Assembly: GCA_900552645.1 (NCBI GenBank)
Contig: USAN01000001.1
Span: forward strand, 124,001-188,000
DNA length: 64,000 nucleotides
Reading direction: 5' to 3'
From: an uncultured Bacteroides sp.
GTDB lineage: Bacteria > Bacteroidota > Bacteroidia > Bacteroidales > Bacteroidaceae
Under the pieces are notes generated by a model. It was not told the DNA's origin. It did not search any database and was given only the letters and a program-made list of their open reading frames with translations. Below are positions 26,674 to 35,450 of this stretch, piece after piece (within the stretch, counting starts at the first letter, position 1; each line of letters starts with the position of its first letter). A program made the position numbers and the translations under genes.

Positions 26674-26706
26674 CGTGTATTCTAGAACACCACGTAAAAA
26701 ACAGGA
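26674..26706 (+). promoter_or_regulatory. Probable preQ1-I riboswitch (translational)
   Basis: The stem CGTG (26674-26677) with CACG (26691-26694) encloses TATTCTAGAACAC. It is followed by TAAAAAACAGG, whose GG (26704-26705) can pair with the CC at 26690-26691 to form the second helix of an H-type pseudoknot. The string TTCTAG, ACACC and the A-rich loop mirror the known preQ1-I aptamer (UUCUAGC, ACACC, AAAAAAC). The paired AGG is the only clear Shine-Dalgarno near a start in this region and is 4 nt from the ATG, so binding of preQ1 would block translation. Downstream genes are for queuosine supply, which fits. P1 is short (4 bp). A second hairpin (GCCG/CGGT, 26659-26673) precedes it. Confidence 0.65.
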
Positions 26707-26709
26707 AAT

Positions 26710-27399
26710 ATGAATAAAAACAATAATACTGTATCTGTATCTTTTATGATACTTGGCATACTTTTTTGCGTATGCCTAGTTGCTGCCAATCTTCTTGAAT
26801 CTAAAGTTGTTCAGATTTGGCAATTGACCGTAACCGCCGGATTGGTGGTATTCCCAATATCTTACATAATAAATGACTGTATAGCCGAGGTATGGGGCTT
26901 TAAAAAAGCACGTCTTATAATTTGGATGGGTTTTGCAATGAACTTTCTTGTAGCAGGACTGGGACAGTTGGCCGTACTTCTTCCTGCAGCTCCTTTCTGG
27001 GATGGTGAAGAGGGATTTAACTTTGTATTTGGTATGGCTCCAAGAATAGCTGTAGCTAGTTTGGCTGCTTTCCTGGTAGGTTCTTTCCTTAATGCATATA
27101 TTATGAGCATTATGAAGAAGGCATATAAAGGAAAGTATTTCTCATTGCGTGCAGTAGCTTCTACATTGGTAGGAGAGAGTGCAGATTCAATCATTTTCTT
27201 TCCTATAGCTTTTGGTGGACTTATCCCTGTAAATGAATTGATAAAGATGATGATTCTGCAGGCAATTCTTAAGACTCTGTACGAAATACTGATTCTTCCG
27301 GTTACCATCCGTGTGGTGAATTATATCAAGAAAGTTGATGGAACTGATGTATATGATGAAGATATATCTTATAATGTACTAAAAATAAAAGAGATTTAA
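26710..27399 (+). CDS. Queuosine precursor transporter (YhhQ/COG1738)
   Basis: 229 residues with about six membrane segments. Family markers are LVAANLLESKVVQIW near residue 22, FPISYIINDCIAEVWGFKKAR and TLVGESADSIIFFPIAFGG. Proteins of this family import preQ0/preQ1 or related deazaguanines. It is the first gene behind the riboswitch and 3 bp before queC, which supports the role. Called yhhQ in E. coli. Confidence 0.9.
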   Translation: MNKNNNTVSVSFMILGILFCVCLVAANLLESKVVQIWQLTVTAGLVVFPISYIINDCIAEVWGFKKARLIIWMGFAMNFLVAGLGQLAVLLPAAPFWDGEEGFNFVFGMAPRIAVASLAAFLVGSFLNAYIMSIMKKAYKGKYFSLRAVASTLVGESADSIIFFPIAFGGLIPVNELIKMMILQAILKTLYEILILPVTIRVVNYIKKVDGTDVYDEDISYNVLKIKEI

Positions 27400-27402
27400 T
27401 TT

Positions 27403-28065
27403 ATGAACAAGAGCGATGCATTGGTAGTATTCAGCGGAGGGCAGGATTCTACCACTTGCCTGTTCTGGGCTAAGAAGCATTTTCGTAAAGTTTATGCTTT
27501 AAGCTTCATATACGGACAAAAACATGTTAAGGAGGTAGAGTTGGCCAGAGGCATTGCCGAAAGAGCCGGCGTGGAATTCAAATCAATGGATGTATCTTTT
27601 ATTGGATCGTTAGGAAGAAACTCTCTTACCGATACTTCCATAAAGATGGATGATGAAAAACCTGCAGATAGTTTCCCAAATACTTTCGTACCGGGAAGAA
27701 ATCTGTTTTTCTTAAGTATAGCTGCAGTGTTTGCTCGTGAGCATGGAATTAATCATATTGTAACGGGTGTATCACAAACCGATTTTAGCGGATATCCTGA
27801 CTGTAGGGATGCTTTTATAAAATCGCTTAATGTAACACTTAATCTTGCAATGGACGAGCAGTTTGTGCTTCATACTCCGCTTATGTGGATTGACAAGGCC
27901 GAAACTTGGGCTCTTGCCGATAAATTGGGGGTATTAGAGTTGATACGTCACGAAACTCTTACGTGTTATAATGGAGTGAAGGGCGACGGTTGTGGACACT
28001 GTCCGGCATGTAAGTTAAGAAGAGAAGGACTAGAGAAATATTTAAATAATAAGAAACTTTATTAG
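27403..28065 (+). CDS. queC: 7-cyano-7-deazaguanine synthase
   Basis: 220 residues. The ATP pyrophosphatase loop FSGGQDSTTC is at the N-terminus, with FVPGRNLFFLSIA and GVSQTDFSGYPDCRD in the middle. The zinc site at the end is GDGCGHCPACKLR. It converts carboxy-deazaguanine to preQ0 with ammonia and ATP. The neighbours are the precursor transporter (3 bp upstream) and queF (204 bp downstream, own promoter). QueD and QueE are not in the window. Confidence 0.95.
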   Translation: MNKSDALVVFSGGQDSTTCLFWAKKHFRKVYALSFIYGQKHVKEVELARGIAERAGVEFKSMDVSFIGSLGRNSLTDTSIKMDDEKPADSFPNTFVPGRNLFFLSIAAVFAREHGINHIVTGVSQTDFSGYPDCRDAFIKSLNVTLNLAMDEQFVLHTPLMWIDKAETWALADKLGVLELIRHETLTCYNGVKGDGCGHCPACKLRREGLEKYLNNKKLY

Positions 28066-28141
28066 ATAACATAGACAATAGCTATTTTAGTAACTACTAA
28101 TTTATCATCTCACCGATATTATGAAACTTTTTCATAGGGGT

Positions 28142-28213
28142 GAGGAAATTTCCGCATCTAGGTGAAGCAAATTCCGCATCAGGATGATACGCAAAGTTTT
28201 TACAGTAAATTTG
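28142..28213 (+). promoter_or_regulatory. queC-queF gap: imperfect direct repeats and a -7 box
   Basis: GAGGAAATTTCCGCATC (28142-28158) and AGCAAATTCCGCATC (28166-28180) form an imperfect tandem repeat with AGG(T/A) after each copy. A -7 box TAAATTTG lies at 28206-28213, about 55 bp before queF. The repeats may be binding sites, or part of a processing or attenuating structure. Nothing else is seen in this 203-bp gap. Confidence 0.35.
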
Positions 28214-28268
28214 TTTAATTACATATAGTAGGTATATAAAATTCTATTGTTATTAATAATTAGGAATT

Positions 28269-28724
28269 ATGGAAAGAAGTGAGGAACTTACTATTCTTGG
28301 TAAGAAAACAGAATATAAGCAGGATTATGCACCTGAAGTGTTAGAGTCATTCGTAAATAAGCATCCTGGTAATGATTACTGGGTGAGATTTAATTGCCCC
28401 GAATTTACTAGTCTTTGTCCCATAACCGGACAGCCAGATTTTGCCGAAATCAGGATAAGTTATATGCCTGACATCAAGATGGTGGAAAGCAAAAGTCTGA
28501 AACTTTATCTTTTTAGTTTCCGTAATCATGGCGACTTTCACGAAGATTGCGTAAATATAATAATGAAGGATCTTATTAAACTTATGGATCCTAAGTATAT
28601 TGAAGTTACCGGTATATTTACTCCACGTGGAGGTATTTCAATATACCCTTACTGTAATTATGGTCGTCCTGGTACAAAATATGAAGAACTTGCCGATTAT
28701 CGTCTGAAGAATCATGATCTTTAA
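28269..28724 (+). CDS. queF: NADPH-dependent 7-cyano-7-deazaguanine reductase
   Basis: 151 residues, the single-domain (B. subtilis type) form. The catalytic Cys is in FTSLCPITGQPDFAEI, followed by the QueF signature ESKSLKLYLFSFRNH. FHEDCVN provides the conserved His-Glu and FTPRGGI the substrate loop. It reduces the nitrile preQ0 to the amine preQ1, the ligand of the riboswitch upstream of this group. So the cell would sense the product of this enzyme to control precursor uptake. Confidence 0.95.
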   Translation: MERSEELTILGKKTEYKQDYAPEVLESFVNKHPGNDYWVRFNCPEFTSLCPITGQPDFAEIRISYMPDIKMVESKSLKLYLFSFRNHGDFHEDCVNIIMKDLIKLMDPKYIEVTGIFTPRGGISIYPYCNYGRPGTKYEELADYRLKNHDL

Positions 28725-28730
28725 AAAATA

Positions 28731-28885
28731 GCTTTCCTAAAAGAAAAAAGTATCATTTTAGATCCGGAAATATAGGTCAAAATGATACTTTTTATTTATG
28801 TAGTTGTAAGCTGTAACTTCTACTAACTCTATTTTTACCTGTTAGAAAGGCTATTCCTTTTAATCTGGACTTAATTATTTTATAG
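28731..28885. repeat. Dispersed intergenic repeat, copy B, with bidirectional hairpin
   Basis: Hairpin 28745-28793: arms AAAAAGTATCATTTT and AAAATGATACTTTTT pair over 15 bp around an 19-nt loop that is nearly the same as in copy C. Further shared sequence runs through TAGTTGTAAGCTGTAAC and TTCTACTAACT to about 28840. The end (28856-28880) is shared with copy A. It starts 6 bp after queF and separates it from the convergent dnaX. T-runs on both sides suit termination of both genes. Confidence 0.75.
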
Positions 28886-28946
28886 TTATGTATTCTATAG
28901 TTGTAATCTCTATAAAATAACTATAGAATTTTCTTTTTACATCATT

Positions 28947-30734
28947 TTAAGATAATTCCAATCCAAACGCTTCCTTTAGCTTAAGTAAAGCCGGGTTTTT
29001 CTTACTCATCATCTGGAAACGTTCCACATGGCTGTAAGCTCGCTGGTTTTCATTATCTTCACTTACCCTTACCGTCATGGTTATCTTGCGGTTATGAAGC
29101 TTTTCGCGAAGATGACTCTCTATGTGTGGCTTTAGTTTCATCATAAATCCTTTTACCATATCATTTTCAACAACTACTTCAAAAGTAGTTGTATTTAGTA
29201 ATTTAGGAGTCATGTTCATCATACGGGATCCGTTAGCCTTTTCTTCTACCGGTAATATGGTAGTAAATTCACGCCAGTAATAACTCAAATCGTTTTCATT
29301 GAATATATAATCTTCGTATGATTCCGAATATGAAGTTTGTTTTTTTACATCATTGTGCGAATGGCTTGATGCATCTTGTGTATTTGCAGTTCGGCGAATA
29401 GAAATGTTAAGCGAACCTGCTTTTACCACAGGAATTTTCTTTTCCTCTTTAATTGTGGGTAGAGGATTAACGTGTACGGCCTGTTTTGATTCGGATACAG
29501 ACTGGGGTGCCGCTGCTGCATTGTTCTGAACAGTATGAGCAGTGGACTTAGCAGCATCGGCACTCTTAGACTTATGCTGCTTGAATATTGGTTTTAATGT
29601 ATTAGTAGGGCGACGCCCACCAGAAATATCGTCATCTTCCGTAAGAGTGAGCTGTGCACACTGAATGAGTGTAAGTTCTACAAGCAGACGCTTGTTCTTG
29701 CTTACACGGTAGTTCATGTCGCAGTCATTACATAGTTTCATTGCGCGATAAAGGAATTTAGCATCACATTTTTGTGCTTGTTCCTTATAACGTTCGCGTA
29801 TTGAAGCTCCTACCTCCAGTAATTGTATGGTAGCCTGATCCTTACTTACAAGAAGATCGCGAAGGTGTGATGCAAGTCCGTTTATGAAATGACTTCCATC
29901 AAATCCTTTATTTATAACCTCATTAATAAGAAGCATAGCCTCGGATACTTTGTTGGAAAGGAAAATATCTATAAGTTGGAAGTAATATTCGTAATCAAGT
30001 ACGTTCAGATTTTCTATTACACTTTTATAAGTAACGTTTCCGTTAGTAAAGCTAACTACCTGATCGAATATTGAAAGTGCATCACGCATACCACCGTCGG
30101 CCTTTTGTGCTATTACTGTAAGTGCTTCGGGCTCAGTATTTATATTCTCTTTAGAAGCGACATACTGTAAGTGTGCTACAGCATCATTTACACTTATTCT
30201 GTTGAAGTCATAAATCTGACAGCGACTAAGGATTGTTGGAAGTATTTTATGCTTTTCGGTAGTGGCCAATATGAATATGGCATGTTTGGGAGGCTCTTCA
30301 AGAGTTTTCAAGAAAGCGTTGAATGCCGATGTTGTAAGCATATGTACCTCATCGATTATATATACCTTGTATCGGCCTATCTGAGGAGCAATTCTAACCT
30401 GCTCTATAAGATTACGAATATCATCTACAGAGTTGTTTGATGCTGCATCGAGTTCGTGTATGTTATACGAGCGTTGTTCGTTGAAAGCAACGCACGACTC
30501 GCATTCATTGCAAGCCTCGCCTTCGGGAGTTAGATTAAGACAATTAATCGTTTTGGCAAAAATGCGTGCACATGTAGTTTTACCGACTCCACGCGGTCCA
30601 CAAAAAAGATAAGCATGAGCAAGCTTCTGAGTAGCAATTGCATTCTTTAATGTCGTAGTAAGAGAACGTTGTCCTACTACAGAATCGAAGGTTGCGGGAC
30701 GATATTTTCGTGCCGAAACTATATAATTTTCCAT
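28947..30734 (-). CDS. dnaX: DNA polymerase III subunit gamma/tau
   Basis: 595 residues. The AAA+ clamp-loader part shows GPRGVGKTTCARI (Walker A, about 45-57), the four-Cys zinc module (CLNLTPEGEACNECESC), VYIIDEVHML (Walker B) and the sensor TTEKHKILPTILSRC. Domain III follows to about residue 370. A low-complexity linker (about 375-460) leads to a C-terminal tau-like domain. It loads the sliding clamp in the replisome. A minus-strand TACATTTG at 30765-30772 is the likely -7 box. Confidence 0.95.
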   Translation of the reverse strand: MENYIVSARKYRPATFDSVVGQRSLTTTLKNAIATQKLAHAYLFCGPRGVGKTTCARIFAKTINCLNLTPEGEACNECESCVAFNEQRSYNIHELDAASNNSVDDIRNLIEQVRIAPQIGRYKVYIIDEVHMLTTSAFNAFLKTLEEPPKHAIFILATTEKHKILPTILSRCQIYDFNRISVNDAVAHLQYVASKENINTEPEALTVIAQKADGGMRDALSIFDQVVSFTNGNVTYKSVIENLNVLDYEYYFQLIDIFLSNKVSEAMLLINEVINKGFDGSHFINGLASHLRDLLVSKDQATIQLLEVGASIRERYKEQAQKCDAKFLYRAMKLCNDCDMNYRVSKNKRLLVELTLIQCAQLTLTEDDDISGGRRPTNTLKPIFKQHKSKSADAAKSTAHTVQNNAAAAPQSVSESKQAVHVNPLPTIKEEKKIPVVKAGSLNISIRRTANTQDASSHSHNDVKKQTSYSESYEDYIFNENDLSYYWREFTTILPVEEKANGSRMMNMTPKLLNTTTFEVVVENDMVKGFMMKLKPHIESHLREKLHNRKITMTVRVSEDNENQRAYSHVERFQMMSKKNPALLKLKEAFGLELS

Positions 30735-30796
30735 AAGCGGATAAAAAACTTATTATGTGTTATGCAAATGTAATACAAAATATCGTCTTTTTTAGG

Positions 30797-30826
30797 TTTG
30801 GTATGTATGAAATGTTTTTATCTTTG
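30797..30826 (+). promoter_or_regulatory. Promoter of the divIC-like operon
   Basis: TTTG at 30797-30800, an 18-bp spacer and TATCTTTG at 30819-30826. Confidence 0.7.
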
Positions 30827-30845
30827 CAAATAAACAGAAATAGAA

Positions 30846-31154
30846 ATGGGTGTTAACAAATTACTTCTAGTATGGAATTTTATAAGGCGCCATAAATATA
30901 TGGTAACCTTACTGGTATTTTTCGTGATAATAGGATTCATTGATGAAAACAGCCTTGTAAGGCGTGTACAGCATCAGCGCGAGATAAGTAGTTTAAATAC
31001 ACAGATAGAACAATACAGAACGCAGTATGAGGAAGATACAAAGCGTATGAAAGAATTAACATCCAATCCCGAAGCTATCGAGAAAATAGCAAGAGAGAAG
31101 TATCTGATGAAGAAACCAAATGAGGATATTTATATAATTCAGAAAAATGAATAA
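30846..31154 (+). CDS. FtsB/DivIC family septum formation protein
   Basis: 102 residues: a short cytoplasmic start, one membrane segment (about 19-36), then a coiled coil (HQREISSLNTQIEQYRTQYEED) and the family end YLMKKPNEDIYII. These bitopic proteins bind FtsL and FtsQ in the divisome. The next gene overlaps it by 8 bp. Confidence 0.88.
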   Translation: MGVNKLLLVWNFIRRHKYMVTLLVFFVIIGFIDENSLVRRVQHQREISSLNTQIEQYRTQYEEDTKRMKELTSNPEAIEKIAREKYLMKKPNEDIYIIQKNE

Positions 31155-31488
31155 GATTTATAATTTAGTGGGAATGGCAGGTGGAGTGTTGGTAATAATT
31201 GCTGTATGCATGCAGTTGCTACGCCTTGAATGGTCATCTTACCTGTTCCTTCTTGGAGCTGTAATGTTTGCATATGTACAGATAGTACATTCGGGATATG
31301 ATGGAAGTAATTTTATAATAAAGAGATTGAGAAGGCAACAGATCCTTGGAGCAGTATTGCTTATAGCAACCGGTTTCCTTATGATATTTATGAAGCATAA
31401 TGAGTGGGTACTGTGTCTTACAATTTCGGCTGTGATAGAATTGTATACTTCATTCAGGATACCTTCCGAACTTAACAAGAAAAAGTAG
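31147..31488 (+). CDS. Small four-helix membrane protein, function unknown
   Basis: 113 residues with four hydrophobic segments (about 8-24, 30-46, 66-84, 90-104) and a Lys-rich C-terminus. It overlaps the divIC-like gene by 8 bp, so it is translated with it. Such proteins occur next to divIC in Bacteroidales as far as I recall. I cannot name a function. Confidence 0.7.
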   Translation: MNKIYNLVGMAGGVLVIIAVCMQLLRLEWSSYLFLLGAVMFAYVQIVHSGYDGSNFIIKRLRRQQILGAVLLIATGFLMIFMKHNEWVLCLTISAVIELYTSFRIPSELNKKK

Positions 31489-31502
31489 AAATGATACATT
31501 AT

Positions 31503-31543
31503 AAAAATAGCTCCCGATGTGTTTTGCATCGGGAGCTATTTTT
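31503..31543. terminator. Bidirectional terminator
   Basis: A perfect 17-bp stem (31503-31519 with 31527-31543), 7-nt loop, five A before and five T after. It separates the convergent divIC operon and S46 peptidase gene. Confidence 0.85.
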
Positions 31544-31556
31544 ATACTTTTAAATG

Positions 31557-33722
31557 TTAGTCTACAATAGTCATTTCATTTACTAGGTTACTGCATCCTC
31601 CAAGTTTGTCGAGAATAAACAGTACGTAGCGTATATCTACTGCTATACAACGCTGTAGATTATCGTCGAAGTTTATATCTCCGCTAAGTGATTCCCAATT
31701 GCCGTCGAATGCACATCCTATAAGTTCGCCTTTACCGTTTATTACAGGCGATCCTGAATTACCTCCGGTAATATCGTTTGTAGTAAGGAAGCATGTAGGC
31801 ATTTCACCATCTTTCATTGCATAGCGTCCATAATCCTTATTATTGTATAGTTCCTTTAGTTTTGCAGGAACTACAAATTCAGGATTAGAAGGATCTTCTT
31901 TCTCCATTACCCCCTTAAGTGTAGTGTAATAGTTATAATGTACTCCATCTTTTGGATCGTATGGTTTGATATTTCCATATGTCATTCTAAGTGTAAAGTT
32001 TGCATCTGGCGCTTTAGGAGTAGGAGAGTACATTTCGCACAAACCTCTTACATATGTTTTATGAAGAAGATCAAGATCGTTCATTGAACTGTTTAGTCCG
32101 TTTCTTAATTTCATTGCCATTGCATATTTGTTGCGTACATATTCTGTCATAGGATCTTTTTCGATAGCCTTTACAGTAGGTTTGCTTATGAATTTATTGA
32201 AATTCTTATCATTCGAGAATATTGAATTATCGTAAAGATTGTCTATGTAAGCATTAAAATCGCCCTTGTATTCATTTTTTACAGTAGCATATAATGGAAG
32301 GATATTTTCGCCAGATACCATTTCACCATATAGCGGAATAAGTGCCTTGGCTACTTTTCTGTCAACTTCATGATCATAATCCTTGTTGTGTATGCTGTTG
32401 TAACTCTCTTTCAGAATAGATATATACTTTGCTGTATTTTCTTTATCTTTATTCTGCAAGGCACTCTTCAGGCTATCCATTACTGCATATGGAGTACCGA
32501 ATTCGATTCCTCCCATAAATACTTCAGAGAAGTAATACATATCTTTCAATACCGGATTTGTCTTATCTACTATTGCATCTATCTTATTGACTACCTGTGC
32601 GTAATCGGCATTGTTATTATCTTTGGCAAACTGAGCAAATCTTTTCTCCTGTTCGGCTTTGGTTTCAAGAACCTTATTGTCGACTATTGCCTTATTCATG
32701 CCTATTGAGTTCTTCCAGTAGTTGCTGCTTCCTGCAAATTTACTTGCATACTGTATTCTTATCTTATCGCTTTTGGACATTTCTTTCTTAAGTACGTCCA
32801 AACGTGCACCGCGTACTTTAATACGTGGTTCATTGCTTGAATACATGCGCTGTTTTACTTCGCTTGCAGTAAGATAACGACTAGTGCTTCCCGGAAATCC
32901 CATAATCATGGCATAATCTCCTTCTTCAATTCCTTTAAGAGAGATTGCAAGATGTTTCTTTACCTTCAATGGTACATTGTTTGCATCGTAATCGGCAGGT
33001 TCGCCGTTTGCATCGGCATATATGCGGAATACAGAGAAGTCTCCTGTATGACGAGGCCACATCCAATTATCTGTTTCACCACCAAATTTTCCAATAGATG
33101 AAGGAGGTGCTGCAACCATTCTTATATCGTTGTAAGTCTTAAGATATATCAGATAATATTTGTTTCCTGCATAAAAAGGCAATGCCATGGCACTTATTCC
33201 TGGTTTGCCGTTAAGGTCGCTCTGTTTAAGTTGCTCGTTGGCAAATTTATTTAGGAAAGTACTTCCCAAAGCATCTGTTTCTGTAATTTTACCTGCTTTT
33301 ATTCTTGCATTGATAGAGTCTGTAACATCAACTATTCTTTCAACGAACTTGAATTTAAGTCCTGGAGTATAAAGTTCGTCTTTTCTGTTTTTTGCCCAAA
33401 AACCGTCTGTTAGATAATCATGCTCTACCGAACTGTGTTGCTGAATAGCACCATAACCACAATGGTGGTTAGTAAGGATAAGTCCTTCTGGCGATATAAT
33501 TTCGCCTGTACATCCTCCTCCGAATATACCTACCGCATCTTTCAGTGACAGACTTGTAGGACTGTATATCTCATTAGCTTCCAATGAAAGTCCCTGTGCT
33601 TTCATTCTGTCAATGAGGTTCTGTTCCTGCATGAGTTGCAATAGCCACATCCCCTCGTCGGCACGTATCTGAGAGTATACCGAACAAACAAAAAGGAGTA
33701 CCAGTAATTTAATTTTCTTCAT
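31557..33722 (-). CDS. S46 family dipeptidyl-peptidase, DPP7-type
   Basis: 721 residues with a signal peptide (about 1-21, ending IRADEG). The catalytic His is in LTNHHCGYG (86/87), the acid in the NWMWPRHTGDFSV segment, and Ser656 in GNSGSP. Family S46 removes dipeptides from the N-terminus of peptides in the periplasm. The residue that selects Asp/Glu substrates in DPP11 (Arg18 positions after the Ser) is Gly674 here (FDGNW), which points to the DPP7 class preferring hydrophobic residues. These enzymes feed peptide-using Bacteroidetes. Single-gene unit. Confidence 0.88.
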   Translation of the reverse strand: MKKIKLLVLLFVCSVYSQIRADEGMWLLQLMQEQNLIDRMKAQGLSLEANEIYSPTSLSLKDAVGIFGGGCTGEIISPEGLILTNHHCGYGAIQQHSSVEHDYLTDGFWAKNRKDELYTPGLKFKFVERIVDVTDSINARIKAGKITETDALGSTFLNKFANEQLKQSDLNGKPGISAMALPFYAGNKYYLIYLKTYNDIRMVAAPPSSIGKFGGETDNWMWPRHTGDFSVFRIYADANGEPADYDANNVPLKVKKHLAISLKGIEEGDYAMIMGFPGSTSRYLTASEVKQRMYSSNEPRIKVRGARLDVLKKEMSKSDKIRIQYASKFAGSSNYWKNSIGMNKAIVDNKVLETKAEQEKRFAQFAKDNNNADYAQVVNKIDAIVDKTNPVLKDMYYFSEVFMGGIEFGTPYAVMDSLKSALQNKDKENTAKYISILKESYNSIHNKDYDHEVDRKVAKALIPLYGEMVSGENILPLYATVKNEYKGDFNAYIDNLYDNSIFSNDKNFNKFISKPTVKAIEKDPMTEYVRNKYAMAMKLRNGLNSSMNDLDLLHKTYVRGLCEMYSPTPKAPDANFTLRMTYGNIKPYDPKDGVHYNYYTTLKGVMEKEDPSNPEFVVPAKLKELYNNKDYGRYAMKDGEMPTCFLTTNDITGGNSGSPVINGKGELIGCAFDGNWESLSGDINFDDNLQRCIAVDIRYVLFILDKLGGCSNLVNEMTIVD

Positions 33723-33852
33723 CTTTTTACTTTATAATAATTCTTTATTGTATATTAGTTGTGACAAAATTAGAAAAAAAAGATAATATCAACTATAAAA
33801 AGCTATTTAGAGTAATAATGGTATATTTATTTTTAAAATTTAATAAAAAATT

Positions 33853-33882
33853 TTTGTCAGTAAATTATAGATTGTATTTTTG
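33853..33882 (+). promoter_or_regulatory. Promoter of the DUF4369-like lipoprotein gene
   Basis: TTTG at 33853-33856, 18 bp, TATTTTTG at 33875-33882, 28 bp before the chosen ATG. It excludes the in-frame start at 33761. Confidence 0.7.
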
Positions 33883-33910
33883 CTTACCGAAAATCAGTAA
33901 AAGGTTTGAA

Positions 33911-34624
33911 ATGAACATGAATAAACTTTTTTTCTCTGTTATTTCTCTCGTTGCGTTTTGTTCTTGTGCAAGCGAGTATAAAATTGAAGGAAATTCTTCA
34001 GTTTCAAGGCTTGATGGAAAAATGTTGTTTATAAAAGTTCCGAATGGCGATAACATGATTAATGTAGACTCGGCAGAGGTGGTACATGGCATGTTTAAAA
34101 TGGAAGGTATTGCCGATTCTTCTGTTATTGCTTCATTATATATGGATGATGAAAGCATTATGCCTTTTGTTATAGAAAAAGGAAAAATTTCAATAAGCAT
34201 AGATAATGCCCGTATAATGGTTAGCGGAACTCCTCTTAATGACAAACTTTATGAGTTTGTGTCGAAAAAAAATTCTATTGATGACAAGGCTTATGAACTA
34301 AGTCGTATGGAAAGCCGTATGATTATGGATGGTAAGGATCCTCAACAAATAAATAAGGAGATGATACTACAGCAGGAAAAGTTGATAGATGACATGAATG
34401 CTCTTACCAAAAGCTTTATTCAGAGTAATTACAATAATATTCTGGGGCCGGCAATATTCATAATGATATGCAACAGTTATGATTATCCTGTAATAACTCC
34501 ATTTATTCAGGAGATACTTGAAAATGCTCCCGATTGTTTCAAGAATGAGCCTCTTATAAAGGAATATGTATCATTGGCAAATTCAAACATGGAACGTTTG
34601 AAATGCCAGCAAAATCCACATTAA
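33911..34624 (+). CDS. DUF4369 domain lipoprotein
   Basis: 237 residues. The signal peptide MNMNKLFFSVISLVAFCSC ends in a lipobox (Cys17 or Cys19). The mature start YKIEGNSSVSRLDGKMLFIK followed by VDSAEVVHGMFKMEGIADSS is the DUF4369 beta-sandwich. In many Bacteroidetes proteins this domain precedes a thioredoxin domain. Here the remainder is helical (about 130-237) and has no CxxC, so it is a thioredoxin-less version. Function unknown. Confidence 0.75.
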   Translation: MNMNKLFFSVISLVAFCSCASEYKIEGNSSVSRLDGKMLFIKVPNGDNMINVDSAEVVHGMFKMEGIADSSVIASLYMDDESIMPFVIEKGKISISIDNARIMVSGTPLNDKLYEFVSKKNSIDDKAYELSRMESRMIMDGKDPQQINKEMILQQEKLIDDMNALTKSFIQSNYNNILGPAIFIMICNSYDYPVITPFIQEILENAPDCFKNEPLIKEYVSLANSNMERLKCQQNPH

Positions 34625-34630
34625 TATATT

Positions 34631-35383
34631 TTATTGATCGGGATTGTCTACCTTTCCCTGATATTGTATTGGAAGAGACTTGTCGATTACTTCGTATGCC
34701 TCTTCCATCGTTTTTCGGATGTTGTCCATTCCTTTTGTCTGAGGATATATAGGCTTATGAATAACCAAAGTAAGAGGATGCCACTTCACAAAACCTCCGG
34801 TACGTGGCAATACATTGAATGAACCTATTATTGTTAGCGGTACTACCGGTAGTTGAAGTTCGTCGGCTAATTGGAATGCTCCTTTCTTGAAATATCCCAT
34901 GTGGCCACTAAATGTGCGTGCTCCTTCCGGAAAAACCACTAATGAAGTTCCACCTTGAAGTATTTCTCTGGCTTTCTCGATGGTTTCCTGAATCTTTTTA
35001 GGTCCTGATTTGTCTACAAATATATGACGTGCCGACTCGCATGCCTTACCAACGAAAGGCATTTTTCTTAAGCTTTTCTTCATCATCCACTTGAAATTTC
35101 TTCCAAGAAATCCGTAAATGAGAAAAATATCGAATGATCCTTGATGATTGGCAACAAAAACATATGATGTTCCTTTCGAGATATTCTCTCTTCCTTTTAC
35201 ATGCACAGGAAGAAGAAGAAAATAGCAAAAAAGCTGTGACCATATTTTGGGGGGATAGTAGCCCCAGAAGTGTGCTCCGCCTATTGCCGAACCTATTATT
35301 GTAGTTATTGATGTTAAAAGAGTTATTACGATTAGAAGAGGACAAGCTATAATTACTTGAAATATTATATATAGTATTCTCAT
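34631..35383 (-). CDS. plsC: 1-acyl-sn-glycerol-3-phosphate acyltransferase
   Basis: 250 residues with one or two N-terminal membrane segments. The acyltransferase motifs are in order: NHQGSFD (HX4D), KWMMKKSLRKMPFVG, FPEGARTFSG and VVPLTIIGS. It makes phosphatidic acid at the inner membrane. It is the last of a run of minus-strand genes that starts with the GT2 gene. Gaps of about 67 bp separate it from the phosphoesterase gene. Confidence 0.9.
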   Translation of the reverse strand: MRILYIIFQVIIACPLLIVITLLTSITTIIGSAIGGAHFWGYYPPKIWSQLFCYFLLLPVHVKGRENISKGTSYVFVANHQGSFDIFLIYGFLGRNFKWMMKKSLRKMPFVGKACESARHIFVDKSGPKKIQETIEKAREILQGGTSLVVFPEGARTFSGHMGYFKKGAFQLADELQLPVVPLTIIGSFNVLPRTGGFVKWHPLTLVIHKPIYPQTKGMDNIRKTMEEAYEVIDKSLPIQYQGKVDNPDQ

Positions 35384-35450
35384 AAAAGTTTAATTTAACA
35401 CTACAAAGATATACAACTATTGCAAAAAATCAAGGAAAGTAAATATAGAA

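Noticed and set aside
28142..28181. CRISPR-like repeat
   Set aside because: Only two imperfect copies, no equal-length spacers and no cas genes in the window.
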